DNA of 64,000 nucleotides from Verticiella sediminum (GTDB taxonomy: Bacteria; Pseudomonadota; Gammaproteobacteria; Burkholderiales; Burkholderiaceae_B), in contig NZ_VLTJ01000007.1 in assembly GCF_007558815.1 (NCBI RefSeq), positions 340,821-404,820 on the forward strand, read 5' to 3'. The notes under the pieces are model-generated. The model made no database searches. It was not told the DNA's origin and saw nothing but the letters and a program-made list of their open reading frames with translations. The translations under genes were made by a program, and so were the position numbers. This document shows, piece by piece, positions 9,444 through 17,395 of this stretch (the stretch's first letter is position 1; each line of letters begins with the position of its first letter).

Positions 9444-11587
9444 ACCGCACACCGCAGACCCGCGCGGCACACGACGGCGCCGGCATGCCGGCCCTGGACG
9501 ATACGCGCGCTCTGCTCGAGGTGCTCGAGGTCTGGGCCGAGCGCGGCTGGGTGCGCCAGCTCGACGCCGCCTTCGCCCGCTTCCTCGCGCAGGAGGCGCC
9601 CGGCGCGCCGGCCCTGCTGATCCTCGCCGCGGCACTCGCCAGCCACCAGCTCGGCCGCGGCCATGCCTGCCTGGACCTGGCCGCGACGCTGCGCGATCCC
9701 GCGCTCGCGCTTTCGCTTCCGCCGGATGGCTTGCGGCGCGCGGACGAGGCCAGCGTACCGCTGCCGGGCGAACTGCTGGCCGGCCTGGACCTGGCGGCCT
9801 GGCTGGCCGCGCTGCGCGCGCCCGCTCTGCTCGCCGATGGCGACGGTGCCACGCCGCTGGTGCTGCGCGGCCATCGCCTGTACCTGCGCCGCTATTGGCA
9901 CTACGAGCGCGCCGTGCGGCGCCGCATCGACCTGCGCCTGGACACCGGCCAGGAGGCGCCCGACCCCGCCGCCTCGAGAACGGTGCTCGACCGCCTGTTT
10001 CCTTCGGCAGGCGACGGCTCGACCGACTGGCAGAAGCTCGCCTGCGCGCTGGCCGCGCGCGCGCGCTTCGCGGTCGTGACAGGCGGGCCGGGCACCGGCA
10101 AGACGACCACGGTGGTGCGCCTGCTCGCCTTGCTGCAGGCGGCGGCCCTGGCACCGGCCGCCGCCGCGGCCCCGCTGCGCATCCGCCTGGCCGCGCCCAC
10201 CGGCAAGGCCGCGGCCCGCCTGAACGCCTCGATCGCCGGCGCCGTCGCCCGTCTGCCGCTGGCCGGCCTGGCGCAGGCCGAGGACGTCCGCGCGCACATC
10301 CCGACCGACGTCACCACGCTGCATCGCCTGCTCGGCAGCCGGCCGGACACCCGGCGTTTCCGCCACCATGCCGGCAACCCGCTGGCGCTGGACGTGCTGG
10401 TCGTGGACGAAGCGTCGATGATCGACCTGGAGATGATGGCCGCCGTCCTCGACGCCCTGCCGCCGCGGGCTCGCCTGGTGCTGCTCGGCGACAAGGACCA
10501 GCTCGCCTCGGTCGAGGCCGGCGCCGTGCTGGGTGAGTTGTGCGCACGCGCCGAGCGGGCGCACTACACGCCGGCCACGGCCGCCTGGCTGGAAGCGGCC
10601 ACGGGCCAACCCGTGCCCGACGCCCTGCTCGATCCGCAGGGTATGCCGATCGACCAGGCCATCGCCATGCTGCGGCACAGCCATCGCTTCTCCGCGAGCA
10701 GCGGCATCGGCCGGTTGGCCGAGGCGGTCAACGCCGGCCGGGTGCGCCAGGTCGAGTCGGTCCTGCGGCACGGCCATGCCGACCTGGACGTGATCGCCGT
10801 CGATGCGCGCCAGGACGAGGCGCTGGCCCGCCTGGTGATCGACGGCGCGCCTGCCGCAGCGCCGCCGGCCCCGGCGCAGGGCGAGCTCTTCGCCGGGCCG
10901 CGCGACACGACGCCGCACGCCGCGGCCGACGCTGCGCGCGCCTTCGGCTATCGCCACTACCTCGGCGTCATGCGCGAAGACCGGCCCGCCGCCGGAACCG
11001 CGCAGTCTGCCTGGGACGACTGGGCGCGGGCCGTGCTCGCCGCGCACGGGCGCTTTCAACTCCTGTGCGCGCTGCGCCGCGGCCCCTGGGGCGTGGAGGG
11101 CCTGAACCGGCGCATCGCGCGCATCCTGCTGCAGGCGGGCCTGATCGACGCGGACGACGGCTGGTACGCGGGCCGCCCCGTGCTCGTCACCCGCAACGAC
11201 TATGGCCTGGGCCTCATGAACGGCGACATCGGCATCACGCTCGCCGTGCCCGGCGCGGCGCACGCGCCGCCCGCGCTGCGCGTGGCCTTTCCGGGCGGCG
11301 CCGGGGGCGACGCCGTGCGCTGGGTGCTGCCCAGCCGCCTGCAGGACGTGGAGACGGTGTACGCGCTCACCGTGCACAAATCCCAGGGCTCCGAGTTCGA
11401 CCACACGGCGTTCGCCCTGCCCGAGCAGCCCAACCCCATCCTTACCCGCGAGCTGGTCTATACCGCGATCACCCGCGCACGCCGACACTTCACGCTGCTC
11501 GAATCCGGCCCGCGCCACCTGCTCGGTTTCGCCGTCGAGCGCCGCGTGGTGCGCGCGAGCGGACTGATGCAGGACGAGCACGGCTGA
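9440..11587 (+). CDS. recD: RecBCD exonuclease V, alpha chain (5'-3' helicase)
   Basis: 715 residues, longer than the ~610 of enterobacterial RecD. The extra length is partly N-terminal and partly an insert after motif II (around residues 380-450). Walker A GGPGTGKT is at residues 215-222; VVDEASMIDLEMM (motif II), LLGDKDQLASVEAGAVLGEL (motif III) and YALTVHKSQGSEFD (motif V region) are intact, then ITRARRHFTLLE. ATG 9440 overlaps the recB stop by 4 nt. It completes the recCBD operon, and a short GC hairpin follows the stop. Confidence 0.94.
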   Translation: MNRTPQTRAAHDGAGMPALDDTRALLEVLEVWAERGWVRQLDAAFARFLAQEAPGAPALLILAAALASHQLGRGHACLDLAATLRDPALALSLPPDGLRRADEASVPLPGELLAGLDLAAWLAALRAPALLADGDGATPLVLRGHRLYLRRYWHYERAVRRRIDLRLDTGQEAPDPAASRTVLDRLFPSAGDGSTDWQKLACALAARARFAVVTGGPGTGKTTTVVRLLALLQAAALAPAAAAAPLRIRLAAPTGKAAARLNASIAGAVARLPLAGLAQAEDVRAHIPTDVTTLHRLLGSRPDTRRFRHHAGNPLALDVLVVDEASMIDLEMMAAVLDALPPRARLVLLGDKDQLASVEAGAVLGELCARAERAHYTPATAAWLEAATGQPVPDALLDPQGMPIDQAIAMLRHSHRFSASSGIGRLAEAVNAGRVRQVESVLRHGHADLDVIAVDARQDEALARLVIDGAPAAAPPAPAQGELFAGPRDTTPHAAADAARAFGYRHYLGVMREDRPAAGTAQSAWDDWARAVLAAHGRFQLLCALRRGPWGVEGLNRRIARILLQAGLIDADDGWYAGRPVLVTRNDYGLGLMNGDIGITLAVPGAAHAPPALRVAFPGGAGGDAVRWVLPSRLQDVETVYALTVHKSQGSEFDHTAFALPEQPNPILTRELVYTAITRARRHFTLLESGPRHLLGFAVERRVVRASGLMQDEHG

Positions 11588-11594
11588 GACCGGC

Positions 11595-11612
11595 GCGGCG
11601 CCCGTGCGCCGC
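11595..11612 (+). terminator. Weak GC hairpin after recD
   Basis: GCGGCGC-CCGT-GCGCCGC (7-bp stem, 4-nt loop) lies 7 bp after the recD stop. It lacks a T-run, so it may only slow the polymerase or protect the 3' end. Confidence 0.35.
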
Positions 11613-11626
11613 CGCGCACCGCGGCC

Positions 11627-11649
11627 GCTGCGGTATCCTTCGCCTTTTT
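11627..11649 (+). promoter_or_regulatory. Putative promoter element of the HAD gene
   Basis: GCTGCGGTATCCTTCGCC (continuing to 11649) is a near copy of the block upstream of recC. TATCCT at 11633-11638 could be the -10 hexamer, with the ATG about 28 bp further on. Confidence 0.4.
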
Positions 11650-11665
11650 GACGCTCGCCTCCGCC

Positions 11666-12349
11666 ATGTCCTCCTTTCCCTACGACGCCGTGCTCTTCGA
11701 CTGCGACGGTGTGCTCGTCGACTCCGAAGCCATCACCTGCAGCGTGCTCGTGCAGATGCTCGGCGAACTGGGCTGGACCCTCACCCTGCCCGAGGCCATG
11801 GCCACCTTCGTCGGCAAGATGGTCAAGGACGAAGCCGCGCTGATCGAAGCGCGCACCGGCTTCGTGCTCACCGAGGACTGGCTCGCCGGCTTTCGCGCCC
11901 GCCGCGACGCCGCGCTCGCGCGCGAGATCGTCGCCATCCCGGGCGCACCCGCCGCGGTCGAGGCGATCCATGTCCTGGCGGGCGGGCGCATCGCCGTCGC
12001 TTCCGGCGCCGATCGTGTGAAGATCAACCTGCAACTGGGCAAGACCGGCCTCGCCGGCTGGTTCGAAGGCCGGATCTTCAGCGGCCACGAGATGCCGCGC
12101 AGCAAACCGCATCCCGACGTCTACCTGGCCGCCGCTGCGGCGCTGGGCGTGGATCCGCGCCGCTGCGCGGTCGTCGAGGACACCGTCACGGGCGCGCGGG
12201 CCGGCGTCGCCGCCGGCGCCACCGTGTTCGGCTACAGCCCGGGCGGCCTGGGGCACAGCGGCGCGCAGGCCCTGCGCGCCGTCGGCGTCGCCCGCATCTT
12301 CGACGACATGGGCGCACTCGCGAGCGTGCTGCAAAGCGGCGCGTCATGA
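11666..12349 (+). CDS. HAD superfamily (subfamily IA) hydrolase
   Basis: 227 residues. Motif I is DCDGVLVDSE at residues 12-21 (nucleophile D12, acid/base D14), the signature of beta-phosphoglucomutase/phosphoglycolate-phosphatase-like enzymes with a cap domain. Motif II is VASGAD, motif III the Lys of PRSKPHPDVYLAAA, and motif IV VVEDTVTGARAGVAAG. ATG 11666 fits the family N-terminus; an upstream in-frame TTG at 11648 would overlap the promoter-like block. It is probably a cytosolic sugar-phosphate phosphatase or mutase. The substrate is not predictable. Confidence 0.88.
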   Translation: MSSFPYDAVLFDCDGVLVDSEAITCSVLVQMLGELGWTLTLPEAMATFVGKMVKDEAALIEARTGFVLTEDWLAGFRARRDAALAREIVAIPGAPAAVEAIHVLAGGRIAVASGADRVKINLQLGKTGLAGWFEGRIFSGHEMPRSKPHPDVYLAAAAALGVDPRRCAVVEDTVTGARAGVAAGATVFGYSPGGLGHSGAQALRAVGVARIFDDMGALASVLQSGAS

Positions 12350-12358
12350 CATGAACCA

Positions 12359-12427
12359 CCCCCACGCTCACTGCGTTCGCTGCCCCCGGGGGCTTCAGCC
12401 GCCTTCGGGCGGACGGGCGGAGGCTGA
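12359..12427 (+). repeat. Dispersed intergenic repeat R1, copy A
   Basis: About 70 bp beginning CCCCCACGCTCACTGCGTTC, with a central C-run/G-run palindrome and ending GGCGGAGGCTGA. Two further copies lie in the opposite orientation upstream of dnaE (52496-52567 and 52577-52642). This copy differs by a few substitutions and a shorter C/G palindrome. It fills the gap between the HAD gene and tpm. Confidence 0.85.
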
Positions 12428-12430
12428 GGT

Positions 12431-12436
12431 GGCAGA
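12431..12436 (+). promoter_or_regulatory. Possible -10 element for tpm
   Basis: CAGAAT followed by CCCGGC resembles the short -10 contexts seen before other genes here. It lies 48 bp upstream of the tpm ATG. No good -35 is seen; this is a pattern call only. Confidence 0.25.
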
Positions 12437-12483
12437 ATCCCGGCATCGACCGCTCGCCCTCTTCATACCGTCGGAGCCCACGC

Positions 12484-13140
12484 ATGGAACCTGAATTCTG
12501 GCTGTCGCGCTGGCGCGAAGGCCGCACCCACTTCCACCAGAACCGCATCACGCCGCCGCTGCAGAAATTCTGGCCCGGCCTGGGCCTGGCGCCCGAAGCG
12601 CGCGTGCTCGTACCGCTCGCCGGCAAGTCGCTCGACATGCTGTGGCTCGCCGAGCAGGGACACGAAGTCGTCGGGGTCGAACTCTCGGAACTGGCCGTCG
12701 GGCAGTTCTTCGCCGAGAACGGCCTGACGCCCGAGCGGCGCCGTTCCGCCCTGGGCGAGCACTGGCGCAGCGGGCGCATCGAACTCATCCAGGGCGACAT
12801 CTTCGCCCTGGACGCGGACTTCCTGGCCGGCTTCGACGCGGTCTACGACCGCGCCGCCCTGATCGCCCTGCCCCCCGACATGCGCCGACATTATGTGGAA
12901 CATGTCTATGCAGGCCTGCGCAGCGGCTGCCGGGGCCTGCTCGTCACGCTCGACTATCCGCAGGACGAGATGGACGGGCCGCCCTTTAGCGTGCCCGACG
13001 CCGACGTGCAGGCGCTGTACGCGCCGCACACCGAGGCCTCGCTGCTCGATCGCCGGGATTCGCTCGCCAAGGAGCCGAAGTTCCTGGCGGCGGGAGCGAG
13101 CCGGCTGGATACGCTGACCTACCGCCTCGCGCGGCGTTGA
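12484..13140 (+). CDS. tpm: Thiopurine S-methyltransferase
   Basis: 218 residues, the usual bacterial length. It opens with the family signature ([18 protein letters not shown]), then [20 protein letters not shown] and [15 protein letters not shown], which form the SAM site. [20 protein letters not shown] is also typical. Bacterial Tpm transfers methyl groups from SAM to thiopurines and, in several species, to selenium or tellurium compounds. A Shine-Dalgarno-like GGAG sits 6-9 bp before the ATG. It stands alone, convergent with the dioxygenase operon. Confidence 0.93.
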   Translation: MEPEFWLSRWREGRTHFHQNRITPPLQKFWPGLGLAPEARVLVPLAGKSLDMLWLAEQGHEVVGVELSELAVGQFFAENGLTPERRRSALGEHWRSGRIELIQGDIFALDADFLAGFDAVYDRAALIALPPDMRRHYVEHVYAGLRSGCRGLLVTLDYPQDEMDGPPFSVPDADVQALYAPHTEASLLDRRDSLAKEPKFLAAGASRLDTLTYRLARR

Positions 13141-13160
13141 CGGCGGCTGTGCGGCCATTG

Positions 13161-13186
13161 CGCGCGGCGGCATCGCACGCCGCGCG
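13161..13186. terminator. GC hairpin between convergent tpm and dioxygenase operon
   Basis: CGCGCGGCG / CGCCGCGCG forms a perfect 9-bp stem with an 8-nt loop, 20 bp after tpm and 15 bp beyond the end of the opposing operon. It has no U-tract on either side; it is probably a shared bidirectional terminator. Confidence 0.5.
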
Positions 13187-13200
13187 GGCCGCCCGCGGAC

Positions 13201-13389
13201 TCAGGCCCGCGCTCGTACCGGCGGCGACACGAGGCCGGCGATGTCCTCGCAGAACACGAGCTCCTCGTCTCCCGCCTCGAACCTGGCCTTGACCCACATG
13301 CCGTCGCCCGCGTTCTCGATGACTTCGCCGGTGACGCCGTTCGTCAGCCGGATGCACTGGCCGGGTTGTATATCCATCAGGTTCAGCAT
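13201..13389 (-). CDS. Small protein encoded at the end of the dioxygenase operon
   Basis: 62 residues, function not known to me. The body (DIQPGQCIRLTNGVTGEVIE, then MWVKARF) looks like a small all-beta SH3/KOW-like barrel: an XLTNGVTGEV turn, alternating hydrophobics, no signal peptide and no membrane segment. A strong AGGAGG overlaps the beta-subunit stop codon and precedes ATG by about 6 nt, so translation is almost certain and coupled. Last place in the operon suggests an accessory role to the oxygenase, such as assembly or stability; that is inference. Confidence 0.75.
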   Translation of the reverse strand: MLNLMDIQPGQCIRLTNGVTGEVIENAGDGMWVKARFEAGDEELVFCEDIAGLVSPPVRARA

Positions 13390-13398
13390 GATGTCCTC

Positions 13399-13989
13399 CT
13401 AGAAGAAGATCGTGAGATTCTTGGCCAGCAGCACGTTCTGATGGATGCGGATCTCGCGGCTGGCGAGCCTCCAGCCGTGCGCCGTGCGCCGCATGCGGTC
13501 CATGCGGTCGCCCACGAAGAAGTACTGCTCGTATTCGCAGCGGTTCTGGTAGATCAGAAAGCGGCTGGAAGTATCGACTTCCAACTCGCCGGCGTCGTTC
13601 GTGTCGATTCCCGTCAACTGCACGTTGCTGACGAGCCGGCACACGCGCGAGAGCGGTTCTTCGGCCCAGTGCACGCCGGTCAGGATCTGCTCGGCGCGCT
13701 TGGCGAGGGTCCATTTGCCTTCGTTGAACCAGCTCATGTGCTTCTCGCGCGTGGTGTACTCGCGCGTGGCGTGCTCGCCCGCCTTCACGTTGTATTCCAT
13801 GGGCATGAAGTAGCGCAGGTCTTCGGCCAGCGTGTCGAGCCAGTCCGGGAAGCGCCGCTCGTCGAGCAGGTTGGCTTCGTCGTAGAGGAACTCCTCGATC
13901 TCGCGCTTGATTTCGTAATAGCGCGCATCGCGCGCGGGACGCTGGCTTCGCGCTGCGGCCGTCTGGGCTGTTTCGGCGACTTCGGACAT
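13399..13989 (-). CDS. Ring-hydroxylating dioxygenase, small (beta) subunit
   Basis: 196 residues with the NTF2/SnoaL-like fold of Rieske dioxygenase beta subunits. EIKREIEEFLYDEANLLDER, FPDWLDTLAEDLRYFMPM, then DRMDRMRRTAHGWRLASREI are classic family positions, and it ends ILLAK-type (LLAKNLTIFF). Beta subunits carry no cofactor and hold the alpha3beta3 hexamer together. It lies 20 bp downstream of the SDR gene and 9 bp upstream of the small protein. The pairing with the alpha subunit at 14804-16171 is clear, though an SDR gene separates them. Confidence 0.9.
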   Translation of the reverse strand: MSEVAETAQTAAARSQRPARDARYYEIKREIEEFLYDEANLLDERRFPDWLDTLAEDLRYFMPMEYNVKAGEHATREYTTREKHMSWFNEGKWTLAKRAEQILTGVHWAEEPLSRVCRLVSNVQLTGIDTNDAGELEVDTSSRFLIYQNRCEYEQYFFVGDRMDRMRRTAHGWRLASREIRIHQNVLLAKNLTIFF

Positions 13990-14009
13990 GATGGCTCCTT
14001 GGATGGCGT

Positions 14010-14798
14010 TCAGGGCTTGGGCGGAACGGGGCCGCCCTGCAGGGCGAAGCAGCCCACGTCGATCACGGTGCCCGAGATCGCGGCGGCTTCGTCCGACAAG
14101 AGAAAGGCAACGGCGTTGGCCAGGTCGCGCCCGGTGGCGGGGCGGCCCGCCGCCGTGCCCGGGGCGGGCTTGCGCAGAAAGGCATCGACGTCGCCGCCGA
14201 AGCGCCCGACGCTCATGCCCGACACGATGCCGCCGCCGCCGGGTATGGCGACGTTCACCCGCACGTGGTCATGAAAGTGGTCGTAGGCCATCGCCATGCT
14301 GAGCGCGACGATGCCGCCCTTGCTGGCGCTGTAGGCCGCCATGTTGGGCTTGCCCCAGCCCGCGCCGGAACCGATGTTCACGATGGCGCCGCCACCGGCG
14401 GCGCGCAGGTGCGGCAGCACGGCGCGGCTCATGAGGTAGGTCCCCTTGAGGTTCACGGCGACGATGCGCTCGAACAAGGCTTCGTCGGTGTCCAGCACCG
14501 TGCCCAGCGGGCCGATGGCGGCATTGTTGACCAGGCCGTGGATCGCGCCGTGGCGCGCCATCGTGTGATCGACCACACGCTGCACGTCGGCCGCGTTCGA
14601 TACATCGGCTTGCAGCACATCCGCGGTGCAGCCGGCGCTGTCCAGCTCGGCCAGCAGCGACTGCGTGCCCTGCGCCGTGCTCGAAACCTGTGGCTGCGCC
14701 AGGCCGAAAGCCACCACCCGATGGCCGCGCCGCGCCAGTTCCACCGTGATGGACTGGCCCAGCCCGAAGGTCCCGCCGGTGACGATGATCACGCTCAT
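14010..14798 (-). CDS. SDR-family dehydrogenase of the dioxygenase operon (probable cis-diol dehydrogenase)
   Basis: 262 residues, classical SDR. The NAD(P) site is TGGTFGLG, NNAA follows, then the catalytic Ser (NIGSGAGWG) and YSASK. The usual PG motif reads IPGGGG. It starts 5 bp after the alpha-subunit stop and lies between the alpha and beta genes. The likely reaction is oxidation of the cis-dihydrodiol made by the oxygenase to a catechol; this rests on position, since SDR sequence alone does not fix substrate. A longer open frame upstream exists but runs through the alpha gene. Confidence 0.85.
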   Translation of the reverse strand: MSVIIVTGGTFGLGQSITVELARRGHRVVAFGLAQPQVSSTAQGTQSLLAELDSAGCTADVLQADVSNAADVQRVVDHTMARHGAIHGLVNNAAIGPLGTVLDTDEALFERIVAVNLKGTYLMSRAVLPHLRAAGGGAIVNIGSGAGWGKPNMAAYSASKGGIVALSMAMAYDHFHDHVRVNVAIPGGGGIVSGMSVGRFGGDVDAFLRKPAPGTAAGRPATGRDLANAVAFLLSDEAAAISGTVIDVGCFALQGGPVPPKP

Positions 14799-14803
14799 GT
14801 CGC

Positions 14804-16171
14804 TCACCCCGCGATGCTCGCGGGGCCGGCATCCCTGCGGCCCAGCAGCGTGTCCCAGTCGGCGCCGTTCATGTAGTCGCGCCAGCGGCGGTAGAACTGC
14901 CGCGGGTTCTCCTCGCTCACCTGCAGGCTCACGTTGCCCGCGACCGGGCCATCGGTGCCCACTCTGCCCAGCGACTGCGTATAGTTGTATGGATAGCGCT
15001 TGGCGATCACGCCCCGGCTGCCGGCCGTCGCATAGTTCCAGTTTTCCATGTCGTCCTGCTCGGTCATGCCCGCCGGGCCCGAATAGCGCATGTAGTAGCT
15101 GCGCAGGAAGTCCTTGACCTCCTGCGGGGCATCGGCGTCGACGAGGAAAAAGCGCCAGGCTTCCGTCGACTCCGGCCCGTGCGGATGCCAGACGCACAGG
15201 TTGCGCGGCTGATTGCCGTGGAACGACACGTTGGGGTAGATCGTGCCCACGAACGGGATCAGCCGGTGGCGCTCGGCGCCCAGGCGCTCCTTGCGCTTGG
15301 CATGGGCTTCGCGGAAATACTCGGCCACCACCGGATTGTTCTGGTAGGTGTTCAGGAACTCCCAGTCCTCGGGCATGATCGCGCTGTGCACGCCGTGGCC
15401 TGCCGGGAAGTTGACCCAGACGTGCCGGGCCTTTTCCATCTCGTTGTCGCGGCGGCCTTTCACGCCGGCCTCGGCGCTGGGGCCGATGCCGATCAGGTCC
15501 ACCGAGCGGTGGCTCACGTTGTGGTAGGTGTCGCCCAGGAAGTTCTCCGCGGCAAACTTCCAGTTGCACGGAATGATCCACTTGTGCACGCCGAACAGCA
15601 CCTCGGAGCCGCCCTCGCGCCCGTCGCGACAGTCCAGCGCCAGGTCCAGGTGGGTCTTCGCGTCGCCCAGGTAGGTCAGCAGATCGGGGGCATCCTTGTC
15701 CCAGCTTGCCCACACCGTGCCCTTGTACGTCTCCATCCTCGGCACCTCGATCAGCGACCACGCCTCCTTTTCCATGCAGCCCTCGTACAGGCTCTTGAAC
15801 TGCGGCACGCCGAAGAGCTTGCCGTCGGTCGTGTAGCTCCAACTGTGATAGGGGCAGGTGAAGAGCTGCGTGTTGCCGTGGTCGTACTGGCACACCTTCA
15901 TGCCGCGGTGCCGGCAGGAGTTCAGAAAGACATGGACCTTTCTTTTCTTGTCGCGCGCGAGGATCACGGATTCGCCGCCCATGCGAGAACTGAAGAAGTC
16001 GCCGGGCTCGGGAATCTGGCTTTCGTGGCCGACGAACAGCCACGCACGGGTAAAGACCTTCTCGAGCTCCTCCTCGTAGATATCGCGGCTGGAGAAAATC
16101 TCGCGGCCGATCTCCCCCTTGCGCAGATCGATCAGGGAGTTGTAGCGGGATTCAGGGGTGATGGAGATCAT
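14804..16171 (-). CDS. Ring-hydroxylating dioxygenase, large (alpha) subunit
   Basis: 455 residues. The Rieske [2Fe-2S] ligands are C86, H88, C106 and H109 (SCRHRG ... CPYHSW). The catalytic mononuclear iron site reads AENFLGDTYHNVSHRS, giving D214, H217 and H221. Known enzymes usually have H-x4-5-H, so this loop is one residue short. The family class resembles naphthalene/biphenyl/phenylpropionate-type oxygenases; the substrate cannot be read from sequence. It follows the reductase with a 109-bp gap that holds a palindrome, so it may have its own promoter or processing site. An AGAGAAAG run precedes the ATG. Confidence 0.92.
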   Translation of the reverse strand: MISITPESRYNSLIDLRKGEIGREIFSSRDIYEEELEKVFTRAWLFVGHESQIPEPGDFFSSRMGGESVILARDKKRKVHVFLNSCRHRGMKVCQYDHGNTQLFTCPYHSWSYTTDGKLFGVPQFKSLYEGCMEKEAWSLIEVPRMETYKGTVWASWDKDAPDLLTYLGDAKTHLDLALDCRDGREGGSEVLFGVHKWIIPCNWKFAAENFLGDTYHNVSHRSVDLIGIGPSAEAGVKGRRDNEMEKARHVWVNFPAGHGVHSAIMPEDWEFLNTYQNNPVVAEYFREAHAKRKERLGAERHRLIPFVGTIYPNVSFHGNQPRNLCVWHPHGPESTEAWRFFLVDADAPQEVKDFLRSYYMRYSGPAGMTEQDDMENWNYATAGSRGVIAKRYPYNYTQSLGRVGTDGPVAGNVSLQVSEENPRQFYRRWRDYMNGADWDTLLGRRDAGPASIAG

Positions 16172-16217
16172 GGGTGCTTTCTCTGTGTTCCGTAGGTGGG
16201 TATTCCTCGGCGGCTCG

Positions 16218-16233
16218 GACCGGACGTCCGGTC
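16218..16233. promoter_or_regulatory. Perfect 16-bp palindrome between reductase and alpha genes
   Basis: GACCGGACGTCCGGTC lies 47 bp upstream of the alpha ATG, in the only sizeable gap of the dioxygenase operon. It could be an operator dyad or a small mRNA hairpin. The GGAC/GTCC core resembles the TGGACA/TGTCC half-sites around the iclR gene. Confidence 0.4.
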
Positions 16234-16280
16234 GGCGCCCGCGCGGCGCGCGGCGAGATCCGTCGGGCGAAGGGCAAGGT

Positions 16281-17276
16281 TCAGTTGAAGCGCTCGCAGA
16301 GCACCTCGCCGCGCGGCAGTCCGGCCGCCTGCACGGCGGCGCGGCCGGCTTCCACCATGGGCGGTGGCCCGCATAGATAGACGCGGGTGGATGGCTCCAG
16401 CCTCAGCCCGCCGATCAGGTCCGTGGGGTAGCCGGCGTGGCTCTCGCGATCCGCGCCCTGCTCCAGCGCCAGCCTCACGTCGAGCTGCGGCATCTCGCTG
16501 CGCAGGGCCTGCAGCTCCCCGAGAGCGAACAGATGTTCCGGCGTGCGCGCACCGAACAATACGGTGGTGGGAACGGCGCGCGCGGCAGGACTCATCGCGC
16601 GCAGCATCGAGAGGAAAGGCGCCATCCCGCTGCCGCCGGCCACGAACAGGCGCGGACGCGGCTCGTCGCGCAGGAAGAACGTGCCGTGCGGCGCGCTCAG
16701 CGCCACCCGGTCGTTGGCCCGCGCACCTGCCAGCCAGCTCGAAAAGGCACCGCCGGCCACCAGGCGGATGAAGAATTCCAGGCGATCGCTGCCGGGCGGG
16801 TTGGCCATGGAGTAGGAACGGGCGATCGCCATGCCCTGCGGTTGGATGCGCACGTATTGGCCGGGCTCGAAAGCCAGCGCCTCGTCGATCGCCAGTTCCA
16901 GACGCACGATGTCCGGCGCGGTGCGCTCGAGCGCGAGCACTTCGCCGGGGATCGGCGGCGCCTCCTCGGCCAGCGCCTCGCTGGCGTCGTACGGGAACGC
17001 CACCGCGCACGGCGCGCTGGCGCGGCAGACGCAAGGCAGCACGACGCCCGCAGCGCGGTCATCGTCGGGCAGCACGGAAGGATCGTAGTCGTCCATCTGC
17101 ACCGTGCCCGACAGCAGTTGCGCCGTACAGGTGCCGCACTGACCGTTGGCGCAGTCCGTCAACAGGTTGAGGCCCGCCGCCGCGGCCGCGTCGATCAGCT
17201 TTGCGCCGCGGGCAACCGCGAGGCGGCACGAGACACCGTCGGCAAAAAGCAGCGTGATGGGGATGTGGGAACTCAT
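16281..17276 (-). CDS. Dioxygenase reductase (2Fe-2S / FAD / NADH electron transfer protein)
   Basis: 331 residues, BenC/XylZ-type arrangement. An N-terminal plant-type ferredoxin has ligands C42, C47, C50 and C82 (DCANGQCGTC ... LPCVC). The FAD-binding RSYSMAN motif, NAD-binding GGSGMAPFLSML and CGPPPMVEAG follow. It passes electrons from NADH to the Rieske centre of the alpha subunit, giving a two-component system with no separate ferredoxin. I chose ATG 17276, preceded by GGAG; an in-frame ATG at 17294 has no Shine-Dalgarno. First gene of the operon, divergent from iclR. Confidence 0.93.
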   Translation of the reverse strand: MSSHIPITLLFADGVSCRLAVARGAKLIDAAAAAGLNLLTDCANGQCGTCTAQLLSGTVQMDDYDPSVLPDDDRAAGVVLPCVCRASAPCAVAFPYDASEALAEEAPPIPGEVLALERTAPDIVRLELAIDEALAFEPGQYVRIQPQGMAIARSYSMANPPGSDRLEFFIRLVAGGAFSSWLAGARANDRVALSAPHGTFFLRDEPRPRLFVAGGSGMAPFLSMLRAMSPAARAVPTTVLFGARTPEHLFALGELQALRSEMPQLDVRLALEQGADRESHAGYPTDLIGGLRLEPSTRVYLCGPPPMVEAGRAAVQAAGLPRGEVLCERFN

Positions 17277-17299
17277 CGCGTCTCCGTTGTCCATGAGTC

Positions 17300-17361
17300 G
17301 GACAGTAAATTCATTCTATGGACATATCTCGTTTGTTGTCAACGCGTCCGCGTGATGGACA
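17300..17361. promoter_or_regulatory. Divergent control region with repeated TGGACA half-sites
   Basis: GGACA at 17300-17304 and TGGACA at 17319-17324 and 17356-17361 lie between the dioxygenase reductase and iclR. The same half-site occurs as an inverted pair beyond the iclR gene. IclR-family proteins bind short dyads or direct repeats in such divergent regions. That these are the operators is inferred. Confidence 0.4.
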
Positions 17362-17395
17362 ATGTGGTTTTCATTCGATCGAGGAACCGCAAGCC

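Noticed and set aside
5586..10154. 1522-codon open frame antisense to recB/recD
   Set aside because: High GC makes antisense frames open. The product is Arg/Ala/Pro-rich without any domain, while the sense strand carries intact RecB and RecD.
16205..17034. Open frames overlapping the dioxygenase reductase in other frames
   Set aside because: The reductase frame holds all cofactor motifs; the others are Arg-rich shadows.
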